A DNA stretch of 12,561 bases from an uncultured Sulfuricurvum sp. (GCF_937936435.1 NZ_CALDDG010000117.1:1-12561), one strand, 5' to 3'. Counted from the first letter of the stretch, positions 1-6,694 are shown. Program-made: numbers and translations. The notes: generated by a model from the letters alone, not told the origin.

Positions 1-281
1 AACTTCGTTATAAATACAATGCAAATGTCAATATTGCCCATGTAGAGAGTAACGGCTCGATTCGCGTCCGTACCTATGAACGCGGAGTAGAAGATGAAAC
101 CCTGGCCTGCGGAACGGGCATGGCGGCGTGTTTTTACCGTGCACGAATCGAAAATTTGGTTGCCGATACCGCCTGTGTCTATCCGAAAAGCGGTGAGACG
201 CTCTATCTGGGACTGGAGGATGAGACGATTACGTTTAAAGGGGAAGTAAAAGGGGTTTTTGAAACCTATTGGAGAGAATGA
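1..281 (+). CDS. dapF: Diaminopimelate epimerase, C-terminal part (truncated by window edge)
   Basis: DapF interconverts LL- and meso-diaminopimelate in the cytoplasm, the last step before meso-DAP enters peptidoglycan or is decarboxylated to lysine. Only the last 92 codons are present. The reading frame has complete codons from base 3 and stops with TGA at 279-281. The family signature is clear: an ERG followed by ETLACGTGMAAC. The cysteine in ACGTG is one of the two catalytic thiols of the epimerase. Upstream, NANVNIAHVES fits the conserved segment that precedes it. The N-terminal half, with the other catalytic cysteine, lies outside the window. The gene is convergent with prfA, and the spacer holds two inverted-repeat structures. 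Confidence 0.93.
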   Translation, partial: LRYKYNANVNIAHVESNGSIRVRTYERGVEDETLACGTGMAACFYRARIENLVADTACVYPKSGETLYLGLEDETITFKGEVKGVFETYWRE

Positions 282-286
282 ATCCT

Positions 287-353
287 GTGATCCATTACCT
301 AGAGCCGTTCCGAAGGCAGTCGTGCCGAAAGGAACGTAGCGTTCTTGGATCAC
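287..353. repeat. Nested inverted-repeat element between dapF and prfA
   Basis: This 67-base segment folds on itself. The outer arms GTGATCCA (287-294) and TGGATCAC (346-353) are perfectly complementary. Inside, CGTTCC (306-311) pairs with GGAACG (331-336). At the tip GGCA (315-318) pairs with TGCC (323-326) around the loop GTCG. It starts six bases after the dapF stop and is non-coding by all visible signs. It may be a 3' mRNA structure or one copy of a dispersed intergenic repeat. A similar word, GTGCC-AAAGGAA, recurs in the infC-rpmI spacer. The fold is read by eye and no energy was computed. Confidence 0.55.
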
Positions 354-359
354 GGTATG

Positions 360-404
360 CTCTTTTGGTATTTTTCTGGCTAAACAGAAAAGTACATAGA
401 AGAG
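360..404. terminator. Long imperfect hairpin in the convergent dapF/prfA spacer, possible terminator
   Basis: GTATTTTTCTG (368-378) pairs with CAGAAAAGTAC (385-395) around the 6-base loop GCTAAA, with one U-G wobble in the + strand RNA. Outer arms CTCTT (360-364) and AAGAG (400-404) extend it across a mismatched section. It ends one base before the prfA stop codon, in the usual place for a shared terminator of convergent genes. No uridine run follows the stem on the + strand, so an intrinsic terminator is only a suggestion. It may be a common intergenic hairpin repeat instead. Confidence 0.4.
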
Positions 405-405
405 A

Positions 406-1473
406 TTATAATCCCGCTCTCTCCATAATCTGCGCCTGCGCATCGGCAATTAGAGGCTCGATAATATCATCCATCAATCCCCCCTGCATGATCTCATCGA
501 GACGATACAAGGTCAGATTGATACGATGATCCGAGATACGGTTTTGCGGGTAGTTGTAGGTGCGAATACGACCTGATCGGTCTCCCGTTCCTACCTGTTC
601 TTTGCGCTCATTCATCTCTTTCTCTTTGGCTTCCTGAATCTGCATTTCATAAAGCCGTGCTTTGAGGATTTTCATCGCTTTGTCTTTATTTTTATGCTGC
701 GATTTTTCATCTTGGTTGGTGACCACGATACCCGTCGGAAGGTGGGTAATACGTACGGCGGAGTCGGTGGTATTGACGCTTTGTCCTCCACATCCGCTTG
801 AGCGCATGACGTCGATTTTGAGGTCGTTTTCGTTGATAGTGATTTCGACGTCGTCGACTTCAGGCATCACGGCGACGGTAATAGCGGAAGTATGTACCCG
901 TCCCTGTGATTCGGTAGCCGGTACACGTTGGACACGGTGGGTTCCCGCTTCATATTTGAGCCGGGAGTAAACCTGCTCCCCTTTAATGAGGGCGATGATC
1001 TCTTTGTAGCCGCCTGCATCGGATGGACTGGTGCTCATCAATTCGATTTTCCACCCTTTTAAATCCGCATAACGGACATAGGCGTTAAACAAATCACCGA
1101 CAAAAATGGCTGCTTCATCTCCTCCGGTACCTGCGCGCAGTTCGATATAGATGTTTCGTTTATCATTCGGATCGGCAGGAATCAGGAGCTTTTTGATCTC
1201 TTCTTCAAGAGGTTCTACCAACGGTTCGAGAGAACGGAGCTCCTCTTTTGCAAGTTCACCGAGTTCAGCATCAAACGCAAGCGATTTATTTTCTTCAATG
1301 TCATCAAGCAGTTTTTTGTATTCAGTCGCTTTGGAAACAATAGCCTGAATCGAGGATTGCTCTTTGGAGAGATCGGTCATCCGTTTGATATCATTGCCGA
1401 TATCGGGAGAACTAAGAAGTTCGGTCAATTCGTTGTAACGGTTGATAAAAGGGGTGAGTTTGTCGGATAACAT
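406..1473 (-). CDS. prfA: Peptide chain release factor 1 (RF1)
   Basis: RF1 reads UAA and UAG in the ribosomal A site and triggers peptidyl-tRNA hydrolysis. The 355-residue length is normal for the family. The codon-recognition tripeptide is PAT at residues 185-187, in HRVQRVPATESQGRVHTS. This is the RF1 form; RF2 would show SPF. The peptidyl-transferase motif GGQ is at 229-231, in GCGGQSVNTTDSAVRITH, so its glutamine is available for the usual N5-methylation. The segment RAGTGGDEAA at about 113-122 is also characteristic. The start is the ATG at 1473, preceded by AGGA with reasonable spacing. The gene follows rpsT in the same direction with a 67-base gap containing a hairpin, and is probably co-transcribed with it. 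I recall the same rpsT-prfA order in Helicobacter pylori. Confidence 0.97.
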   Translation of the reverse strand: MLSDKLTPFINRYNELTELLSSPDIGNDIKRMTDLSKEQSSIQAIVSKATEYKKLLDDIEENKSLAFDAELGELAKEELRSLEPLVEPLEEEIKKLLIPADPNDKRNIYIELRAGTGGDEAAIFVGDLFNAYVRYADLKGWKIELMSTSPSDAGGYKEIIALIKGEQVYSRLKYEAGTHRVQRVPATESQGRVHTSAITVAVMPEVDDVEITINENDLKIDVMRSSGCGGQSVNTTDSAVRITHLPTGIVVTNQDEKSQHKNKDKAMKILKARLYEMQIQEAKEKEMNERKEQVGTGDRSGRIRTYNYPQNRISDHRINLTLYRLDEIMQGGLMDDIIEPLIADAQAQIMERAGL

Positions 1474-1521
1474 AGTGATAGTCCTAAAGAGAGGCGTTCT
1501 GAGAAAAATACAGAAGGGAAG

Positions 1522-1538
1522 TTTGCCCTAGGGGCAAA
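1522..1538 (-). promoter_or_regulatory. Stem-loop directly after rpsT, possible attenuator or mRNA 3' structure
   Basis: TTTGCCC (1522-1528) and GGGCAAA (1532-1538) form a perfect 7-bp stem with a 3-base loop. It begins three bases after the rpsT stop codon in the - strand transcript. A CT-rich stretch with a TATTTTT follows about 20 bases further on, not a U-run directly adjoining the stem. It could reduce read-through from rpsT into prfA, or stabilise the end of a processed rpsT mRNA. Confidence 0.45.
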
Positions 1539-1540
1539 AC

Positions 1541-1807
1541 TTATGCTGCGATTGCGTTAACAGCGAGGTGAAGACGGCTTACTTTACGTGCAGCCGTCTC
1601 TTTTTTCAAGACACCTTTGCTGACATATTTATGAAGGTTGGCATTGGCAATAACAAGAGCAGCTTGTGCTTCTTCTTTGTTTCCTGCATCTACAGCAGTG
1701 CGAACTGCTTTAACGATATTTTTAATACGTGTGCGATAGAATCGGTTGCGTTCTGTACGCTTTTCCGTCTGACGGATACGTTTCAATGCTGACTTATGGT
1801 TTGCCAT
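1541..1807 (-). CDS. rpsT: 30S ribosomal protein S20
   Basis: S20 is a small helical protein that binds the 16S rRNA 5' domain and helix 44. The 88-residue product begins MANHKSALKRIRQTEKRTER, the typical basic S20 opening, and continues with the helical RTRIKNIVKAVRTAVDAG and the C-terminal KKETAARKVSRLHLAVNA. The ATG at 1807 is preceded by AAGGAT at a suitable distance. It is the first gene of a probable rpsT-prfA operon and is divergent from glmM. A -10-like TATTCT lies about 30 bases upstream. Nothing in the protein is unusual. Confidence 0.97.
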   Translation of the reverse strand: MANHKSALKRIRQTEKRTERNRFYRTRIKNIVKAVRTAVDAGNKEEAQAALVIANANLHKYVSKGVLKKETAARKVSRLHLAVNAIAA

Positions 1808-1836
1808 GGCATTTATCCTTGTCGAATTTTTTTTAG

Positions 1837-1850
1837 GGTAGAATACTACC
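1837..1850 (-). promoter_or_regulatory. Candidate rpsT promoter overlapping a small palindrome
   Basis: Read on the - strand, TATTCT (1844-1839) is a plausible sigma70 -10 box with a T/A-rich upstream tract. This suits Campylobacterota promoters, which generally lack a conserved -35. The expected start gives a leader of about 25 bases containing the ribosome binding site. The box sits in a perfect 5-bp inverted repeat, GGTAG-AATA-CTACC, which could serve as an operator. Part of the symmetry may be chance. Confidence 0.45.
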
Positions 1851-1923
1851 TTAAAGATAATTAAAATTAAGTTAAATTTTATGGATTGTCATAGAAACGG
1901 CAATCTTTTAGGGAGAAAACGAA

Positions 1924-3264
1924 ATGAAGTTATTCGGTACCGATGGGGTACGAGGTGAAGCGGGCTCATATTTGACAGCTGAATTAGCGATGCGCGTTGC
2001 AATGGCGGCGGGGATATATTTTCTCGGATCTTCACGCACCAAAAAAATATTATTGGGGAAAGATACCCGCCGAAGCGGATATATGATCGAAAATGCGATT
2101 GTTACCGGCTTGACGGCGGTAGGGTACGATGTCGTGCAAATCGGACCTATGCCGACTCCGGCTATCGCTTTTTTGACGGAAAACATGCGTTGTGACGCGG
2201 GGATCATGATTTCGGCAAGTCACAATCCGTATGAAGATAACGGAATCAAGTTTTTCGATGCGCACGGCAATAAGCTTTCCGAGGAGATCGAAGCGCAGAT
2301 CGAAGCGATCGCACAGGATAAAAACCGGATTGAAGACGCACAGGTGACAGGAAAAAATATCGGATCGGCAAAACGGATCGATGACGTCATCGGGCGTTAT
2401 ATCGTCCAGCTCAAAAATTCGTTTTCGCGGGAATTGACTCTGCAGGGGCTCAGAATTGTTCTGGATACGGCCAACGGAGCGGGTTATAAAGTAGGGCCTA
2501 CGGTTTTGGAAGAGTTGGGTGCCGAAGTGATCGTTTTGCACGATAAGCCAAACGGATTTAATATCAACGAAGGGTGCGGCGCATTACATACGAAAGACCT
2601 TCGTACGGCGGTTAAGCAATACCGCGCCGATATCGGTTTGGCTCTCGATGGGGATGCGGACCGGTTAATTGTCGTCGATGAAGAGGGTGATGAGGTAGAC
2701 GGCGATCAAATCCTAGGAGCTCTCGGATTGTATTTGCATGCGGAAGGGAAGCTCAAAGGGGGCGGAATCGTTGCAACGGTCATGAGTAATCAGGCGTTGG
2801 AAGACGCTATGACGTCTGCCGGATTACGGTTATTCCGCTCGAATGTCGGTGATAAATATGTTCTCGAAGTGATGCGTGAAAACGGGATCAACTTCGGCGG
2901 AGAGCAAAGCGGGCATATCATCATGCACGACTATGCGAAAACGGGTGACGGACTGGTCAGCGCATTGCAAATTTTGGCATTGTTGATTACATCCGGGAAA
3001 AAAGCGAGCAAAGCACTCCGCCCGTTTGAACTCTATCCGCAAAAATTGGTCAACATCAAAGTCAAAGTGAAAAAACCGCTCGATCAGATTGAAGGGCTAT
3101 CCGATGAACTCGAAGCAATAGAAAAGGCTCATATGCGCCATCTTATCCGATACTCAGGAACGGAAAACAAACTGCGGATTTTGCTGGAGGGAAAAGATGC
3201 CAAAGCAATGGAAAAAGAGATGAAACGGTTGGTCTCTTTTTTTGAAAAGGCATTGAATGCTTAA
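1924..3264 (+). CDS. glmM: Phosphoglucosamine mutase
   Basis: GlmM converts glucosamine-6-phosphate to glucosamine-1-phosphate on the way to UDP-GlcNAc, feeding peptidoglycan and lipid A synthesis. The 446-residue length is normal. It opens MKLFGTDGVRG. The catalytic phosphoserine loop is ISASHNPYEDNGIKFF, with the phosphorylated serine at residue 99. The Mg2+-binding loop DGDADR is at 242-247. The sugar-specificity loop GGEQSGH is at 325-331. The phosphate-binding C-terminal loop RYSGTENKLRIL starts at about 409, with asparagine where many homologues have proline (SGTEP). The ATG at 1924 has AGGGAG nine bases upstream. lspA overlaps the 3' end by eight bases, so the two are translationally close and likely co-transcribed. 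I recall lspA-glmM-rpsT-prfA as also neighbours in Helicobacter pylori. Confidence 0.97.
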   Translation: MKLFGTDGVRGEAGSYLTAELAMRVAMAAGIYFLGSSRTKKILLGKDTRRSGYMIENAIVTGLTAVGYDVVQIGPMPTPAIAFLTENMRCDAGIMISASHNPYEDNGIKFFDAHGNKLSEEIEAQIEAIAQDKNRIEDAQVTGKNIGSAKRIDDVIGRYIVQLKNSFSRELTLQGLRIVLDTANGAGYKVGPTVLEELGAEVIVLHDKPNGFNINEGCGALHTKDLRTAVKQYRADIGLALDGDADRLIVVDEEGDEVDGDQILGALGLYLHAEGKLKGGGIVATVMSNQALEDAMTSAGLRLFRSNVGDKYVLEVMRENGINFGGEQSGHIIMHDYAKTGDGLVSALQILALLITSGKKASKALRPFELYPQKLVNIKVKVKKPLDQIEGLSDELEAIEKAHMRHLIRYSGTENKLRILLEGKDAKAMEKEMKRLVSFFEKALNA

Positions 3265-3700
3265 GTCACTCGTCATTTTACTTTTGGCGATGAGCGGTAC
3301 CTTTATTATAGATCACAACATCAAGGCCTTATTTGTCGAAGGGTTCCGTTATTACACTGACTGCATCGATTTGATTCTCGTGTATAACAAAGGGGTCGCT
3401 TTCTCGATGTTCGCTTTTTTGGAAGGGTCGTTAAAGTGGATTCAATTGGCCCTTTTGAGCGGAGTGATCGGGTACACGTTGTGGATTAAAAAAAACTGCT
3501 ACCTTCTTCCCGTCGGTATTATGACAGGGGCAGGATTGGGAAATGTGTATGACCGTTTTATCCATGGAGGAGTAGTCGATTATGTCTATTGGCATTGCGG
3601 ATTTGATTTTGCGGTTTTCAATTTCGCCGATGTAATGATCGATATTGCGGTTGTATGGTTGATGATTTTAAATTTTCGCCCAAAATTTTGTAAGGGTTAA
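3257..3700 (+). CDS. lspA: Lipoprotein signal peptidase (signal peptidase II)
   Basis: LspA is an inner-membrane aspartyl protease that cleaves the signal peptide of prolipoproteins after lipidation of the +1 cysteine. The 147-residue protein shows the expected membrane segments: residues 3-19, about 60-76, about 83-97 and 123-140. The conserved YNKGVAFSMF is at 43-52. The catalytic aspartates are D108 in GGVVDYVYW and D125 in FNFADVMID. The aspartate in FIID at the end of the first helix (D19) matches the family's usual D in that position. The ATG at 3257 overlaps the end of glmM as ATGCTTAA, suggesting translational coupling. A putative lipoprotein substrate is encoded near 7213-7458, though proximity alone implies no link. 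Confidence 0.95.
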   Translation: MLKSLVILLLAMSGTFIIDHNIKALFVEGFRYYTDCIDLILVYNKGVAFSMFAFLEGSLKWIQLALLSGVIGYTLWIKKNCYLLPVGIMTGAGLGNVYDRFIHGGVVDYVYWHCGFDFAVFNFADVMIDIAVVWLMILNFRPKFCKG

Positions 3701-3723
3701 GTCACTTTTAACTTCTGAATGTC

Positions 3724-3729
3724 TATAAT
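3724..3729 (+). promoter_or_regulatory. -10 box for the tRNA-Val gene
   Basis: A perfect TATAAT sits 21 bases before the tRNA 5' end and 23 bases after the lspA stop. This spacing would give a short 5' leader removed by RNase P. No clear -35 hexamer is visible. Confidence 0.6.
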
Positions 3730-3750
3730 TTCACCCTTGCATTAAAAGAT

Positions 3751-3826
3751 GGTCTTATAGCTCAGTTGGTAGAGCACTACCTCGACAAGGTAGTGGTCAC
3801 AGGTTCGAGTCCTGTTGGGACCACCA
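3751..3826 (+). tRNA. tRNA-Val, anticodon GAC, with atypical C33
   Basis: The 76-base gene folds into a full cloverleaf with encoded CCA. The acceptor GGTCTTA pairs with TGGGACC. The D-arm is GCTC-AGTTGGTA-GAGC, with G18G19 and A14 in place. The anticodon stem is CTACC/GGTAG. The variable loop is TGGTC, and the T-arm is ACAGG-TTCGAGT-CCTGT. The 7-base anticodon loop is TCGACAA, placing GAC at positions 34-36 and decoding GUU/GUC valine codons. Position 33, almost always U because it forms the U-turn, is C here. All other conserved positions checked are normal (T8, A14, G15-C48, G53-C61, T54T55C56), so the gene looks functional. A TATAAT promoter lies upstream, and no U-rich terminator is obvious before the thrS promoter. 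Confidence 0.93.
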
Positions 3827-3885
3827 TTTCTTCTTAATTTTCTCCAAAATTTATTTATTTAATCGTAAACCAATCAACATTTCCG

Positions 3886-3891
3886 TATAAT
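3886..3891 (+). promoter_or_regulatory. -10 box for thrS
   Basis: TATAAT sits 30 bases before the thrS ATG, within GTATAATCCGCG, after a long A/T-rich tract. The predicted leader is only about 24 bases. That leaves no room for the large tRNA-mimicking operator known upstream of Escherichia coli thrS. The same 12-base word occurs at the rpmI promoter (6435-6446). Confidence 0.65.
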
Positions 3892-3921
3892 CCGCGATAT
3901 TTTCTCATACGAGGCACCCCA

Positions 3922-5730
3922 ATGGATATTATTGCATACAAGCATGATAATCAAATTATCGATTTACAAACCGCTGGGGCACTTGGAATTACGGGCGAAG
4001 AGATTGTTTATGACAATTCTCCTGAGTCTCTCGAAGTAATTCGACATTCCTGTGCTCACTTGATGGCTGAAGCGATCAAAGCACTTTATACAGACGCTAA
4101 ATTTTTTGTCGGACCGACGGTCAAAGAGGGCTTTTATTACGATTTTAAAGTTAATGAAACGATCGGTGAAGAAGATTTAAAAACAATTGAAAAGAAAATG
4201 CTTGAAATCGCCAAGAGCAAAGAGACGATCGAACGTTATGAGATCACCAAAGATGAAGCGCGTACAAAATTTGCGAACGATCACCTAAAACAAGCCGTTA
4301 TGGAGCGTATCCCGAGCGATACGGTATCGATTTACAAACAAGGCGAATTCGAAGATCTCTGCCGAGGACCGCATTTGCCGAATGTCGGGATGCTGCGTTA
4401 TTTTAAATTGACCAAAATTTCCGGTGCTTATCTCGGCGGTGACAGCAAAAACGAAATGCTGACTCGTATCTACGGTATCGCATTTGCAGATAAAGAGTCT
4501 CTCAAAGCTTATTTGGATCAAATGGCGGAAGCGGAAAAACGCGATCATCGTAAGATCGGTGCCGAAATGAAACTATTCACTTTCCGTGAAGAGGTTGGAG
4601 CGGGCTTTCCTCTTTGGCTTCCTGCGGGAGCACGGATGCGCTCACGATTGGAGCAGCTCCTTTTCAAAGCGCACCGCAAGCGGGGTTATGAGCCGGTTCG
4701 CGGTCCTGAGATGCTTCGTTCGGACCTATGGAAAGTATCGGGCCACTATCAAAACTATGGCGAAAATATGTATTTCACCCACATCGACGAGTTGGAATTC
4801 GGGGTAAAACCGATGAACTGTGTCGGTCACATCAAAGTGTATGAACACGATTTGCATTCCTATCGTGATCTTCCGCTCAAATACTTCGAGTACGGTGTGG
4901 TTCATCGTCACGAGATGACGGGAGCGCTTCACGGATTATTCCGTGTCCGCGAGTTTACTCAAGACGATGCGCACATTTTTTGTACGGCAGACCAGATCGA
5001 AGAGCAGATTATCGAGGTAGTCGATTTCGTAGATAAAATCATGAGTACGTTTGAATTTAACTACAAAATGATGATTTCGACCAAACCGGAAAAAGCGGTC
5101 GGCGACGATGCAGTATGGGAGATTTCGACCAATGCTTTGAAAACGGCGATGGACAAGCATAATCTCGCGTATGAAATCGACGAAGGAGGCGGAGCGTTTT
5201 ACGGTCCTAAAATCGATATTAAAATAACCGATGCTATCGGACGCGAATGGCAGTGCGGAACGATTCAGCTCGATTTTAATCTGCCGGCACGTTTCGAACT
5301 GGAATATAACGGTGAAGAAAACGCCAAAATCCAACCGGTTATGATTCATCGTGCTATTTTAGGTTCGTTTGAGCGATTTGTTGGTATATTGACGGAGCAT
5401 TACGCTGGGGAATTTCCGATGTTTATCGCTCCTACGCAGGTTGCTATCGTCCCGATAGCCCCTTCTCACGAGGCGTATGCGCGTGATTTGGCCGATAAAT
5501 TGATCGATCTGGGTGCCGATTTTGAGATATTCGATAAAAACGAAAGTCTGAATAAACGCATCCGAACAGCGGAAAAAGGACGTGTGCCGATGATCATCGT
5601 ACTCGGTGATGAAGAGGTTAACAACAAAACTATTGCGGTACGGGATCGACGTTCTCGTGAGCAATATAACTTAAGCGAAGAAGAATTCCTCGCTTTAGTG
5701 AAACAAAAAATAAATGAGGTACATTTTTGA
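3922..5730 (+). CDS. thrS: Threonyl-tRNA synthetase
   Basis: This class II synthetase charges tRNA-Thr. The 602-residue protein is shorter than the 642 residues of the E. coli enzyme because the N-terminal TGS-like region has only about 33 residues. The editing domain follows, with H42 and H46 in RHSCAH and C147 and H151 in DLCRGPHLPN. The catalytic core carries the likely zinc ligands C300 (MNCVGH) and H351 (QDDAHIFC), plus the histidine of MIHRAILGS. Motif 2 is within VHRHEMTGALHGLFRVREF and motif 3 is GSFERFVGIL. The C-terminal anticodon-binding domain starts near APTQVAIVPI. From memory, short N-termini with NCVGH and HRHE are usual in Helicobacter relatives. The ATG at 3922 has GAGG seven bases upstream. 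The stop overlaps the infC start. Confidence 0.97.
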   Translation: MDIIAYKHDNQIIDLQTAGALGITGEEIVYDNSPESLEVIRHSCAHLMAEAIKALYTDAKFFVGPTVKEGFYYDFKVNETIGEEDLKTIEKKMLEIAKSKETIERYEITKDEARTKFANDHLKQAVMERIPSDTVSIYKQGEFEDLCRGPHLPNVGMLRYFKLTKISGAYLGGDSKNEMLTRIYGIAFADKESLKAYLDQMAEAEKRDHRKIGAEMKLFTFREEVGAGFPLWLPAGARMRSRLEQLLFKAHRKRGYEPVRGPEMLRSDLWKVSGHYQNYGENMYFTHIDELEFGVKPMNCVGHIKVYEHDLHSYRDLPLKYFEYGVVHRHEMTGALHGLFRVREFTQDDAHIFCTADQIEEQIIEVVDFVDKIMSTFEFNYKMMISTKPEKAVGDDAVWEISTNALKTAMDKHNLAYEIDEGGGAFYGPKIDIKITDAIGREWQCGTIQLDFNLPARFELEYNGEENAKIQPVMIHRAILGSFERFVGILTEHYAGEFPMFIAPTQVAIVPIAPSHEAYARDLADKLIDLGADFEIFDKNESLNKRIRTAEKGRVPMIIVLGDEEVNNKTIAVRDRRSREQYNLSEEEFLALVKQKINEVHF

Positions 5731-6257
5731 GTAAAAAACAAGACCGAGTCCTGATGAATGAAGATATCAGGGTTCCTGAGGTACGCTGTGTCGTTGACGG
5801 CGGTGAAGCATTAGGTATCATCTCAATCAATGAGGCGATGAGCAAAGCAAACGAAATGGGATTGGACCTGGTTCTGATCTCTCCGGATGCCAAACCCCCT
5901 GTCGCGAAAATCATGGACTACGGTAAGTTTCATTACCAAGAAGAGAAGAAGAAAAAAGAGGCTCGGAAAAAACAGACGAAAGTAGAGGTCAAAGAGATCA
6001 AACTTTCCGTTAAAATTGCCGATAACGATATCGGGTACAAAGTCAAACATGCCCGCGAATTCCTTGAAGAAGGAAAGCATGTCCATTTCCGCGTATTCTT
6101 GCGCGGACGTGAAATGGCCCATCCTGAGTCGGCGGTAGCCGTATTGGAACGCGTTTGGCCGATGGTCGAGGATGTCGGGTCGATGTATAAAGCTCCGGCC
6201 ATGGAAGGGCGTTACTGTAATATGATGATCCATCCGAAAAAAGAAGACAAAAAGTAA
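5727..6257 (+). CDS. infC: Translation initiation factor IF-3, UUG start
   Basis: IF3 binds the 30S subunit, prevents premature 50S joining and checks start-codon pairing. The 176-residue product has the N-domain motifs IRVPEVRCV, LVLISPDAKPPVAKIMDYGKF, a lysine-rich linker at about 72-92, and the C-domain VKEIKLSVKIADNDIGYKVKHA, GKHVHFRVFLRGREM and a basic tail. The start is TTG at 5727-5729, overlapping the thrS TGA as TTGA, with GAGGT seven bases upstream. The alternative ATG nine codons later has no comparable ribosome binding site. Non-AUG starts in infC are well known (AUU in E. coli) and allow autoregulation, because IF3 discriminates against them. UUG is a milder deviation, so such control here is inference. 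Confidence 0.95.
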   Translation: MSKKQDRVLMNEDIRVPEVRCVVDGGEALGIISINEAMSKANEMGLDLVLISPDAKPPVAKIMDYGKFHYQEEKKKKEARKKQTKVEVKEIKLSVKIADNDIGYKVKHAREFLEEGKHVHFRVFLRGREMAHPESAVAVLERVWPMVEDVGSMYKAPAMEGRYCNMMIHPKKEDKK

Positions 6258-6271
6258 GTCATTTAATGTGA

Positions 6272-6374
6272 GTGCCAAAGGAATACATCCCTTTGGCTAC
6301 GCTAGCCGCTAAGGCACATGTAGCGAAGCGAAAAGCCTAGCGAAGTGCAGGCAAACGCTTGCCTCTGTCGAGGC
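6272..6374 (+). repeat. Structured infC-rpmI intergenic segment: three-way junction plus two competing hairpins
   Basis: Within the 225-base gap after infC, GTGCC (6272-6276) pairs with GGCAC (6313-6317) to enclose two hairpins. One is AAAGG (6277-6281) with CCTTT (6290-6294). The other is GGCTA (6295-6299) with TAGCC (6303-6307). Downstream, TAGCGAAG occurs twice, at 6321 and 6338. Then AGGCAA (6349-6354) can pair with TTGCCT (6359-6364), while GCCTC (6361-6365) can pair with GAGGC (6370-6374). These last two share bases 6361-6364 and exclude each other. AGATTTTC follows, a weak terminator tail. The region may be an attenuator or terminator after infC, or a dispersed intergenic repeat. No coding potential is seen. 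The remainder up to 6435 is A/T-rich. Confidence 0.5.
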
Positions 6375-6435
6375 AGATTTTCATTCTCCATTCTTCTTAA
6401 CAATTACAATAATATAGATCAAATATTTTTTATGG

Positions 6436-6441
6436 TATAAT
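6436..6441 (+). promoter_or_regulatory. -10 box for rpmI-rplT
   Basis: TATAAT lies in GTATAATCCGCG, downstream of an A/T-rich tract that includes TATTTTTTATG. The expected transcript starts about 35 bases before rpmI. It would begin near TCTC-GTTTA-GAGA, a small potential 5' stem. The 12-base word is identical to that at the thrS promoter. The CCGCG after the box is a GC-rich discriminator of the kind often linked to stringent control. Confidence 0.65.
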
Positions 6442-6482
6442 CCGCGTCTCGTTTAGAGAATTTTTGCGAAAGGATCAAGTCG

Positions 6483-6677
6483 ATGCCAAAAATGAAATCG
6501 GTAAAAGGGGCGGTTAAACGCTTCAAATTGAAAAAAAACGGCACCATCAAACGTGGTAGCGCATTCCGCAGCCACATTTTGACAAAACAAGATGCTGGGA
6601 CTCGACGTAAGCAAAATGCACCAAAAGTGGTTGCTAACGTAGACGTTAAAGCTATCAAAAAGATGATCGTAGACTAA
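6483..6677 (+). CDS. rpmI: 50S ribosomal protein L35
   Basis: L35 is a small basic protein of the large ribosomal subunit. The 64-residue product opens MPKMKSVKGAVKRFKLKKNG and contains the highly conserved AFRSHILTKQDAGTRRKQ. The length is normal. The ATG at 6483 has AAAGGA at 6469-6474, eight bases upstream. The gene keeps the classic infC-rpmI-rplT order but has its own promoter 42 bases upstream, so ribosomal protein expression can be separated from thrS-infC. Confidence 0.96.
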   Translation: MPKMKSVKGAVKRFKLKKNGTIKRGSAFRSHILTKQDAGTRRKQNAPKVVANVDVKAIKKMIVD

Positions 6678-6694
6678 TAATCTACCTTAACCCT

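Noticed and set aside
269..529. 86-codon + strand frame running from the dapF end into prfA antisense
   Set aside because: It spans the palindromic spacer and then prfA in antisense. Its FFWLNRKV-like stretch comes from translating the hairpin.
3827..3921. Long regulatory leader (T-box or thrS-type operator) before thrS
   Set aside because: The -10 at 3886 leaves only about 24 bases of leader, and no tRNA-like fold or T-box sequence is visible.
5823..6278. 151-codon open frame antisense to infC
   Set aside because: It lies opposite a well-supported IF3 gene, has no family resemblance, and its composition mirrors the sense codons.
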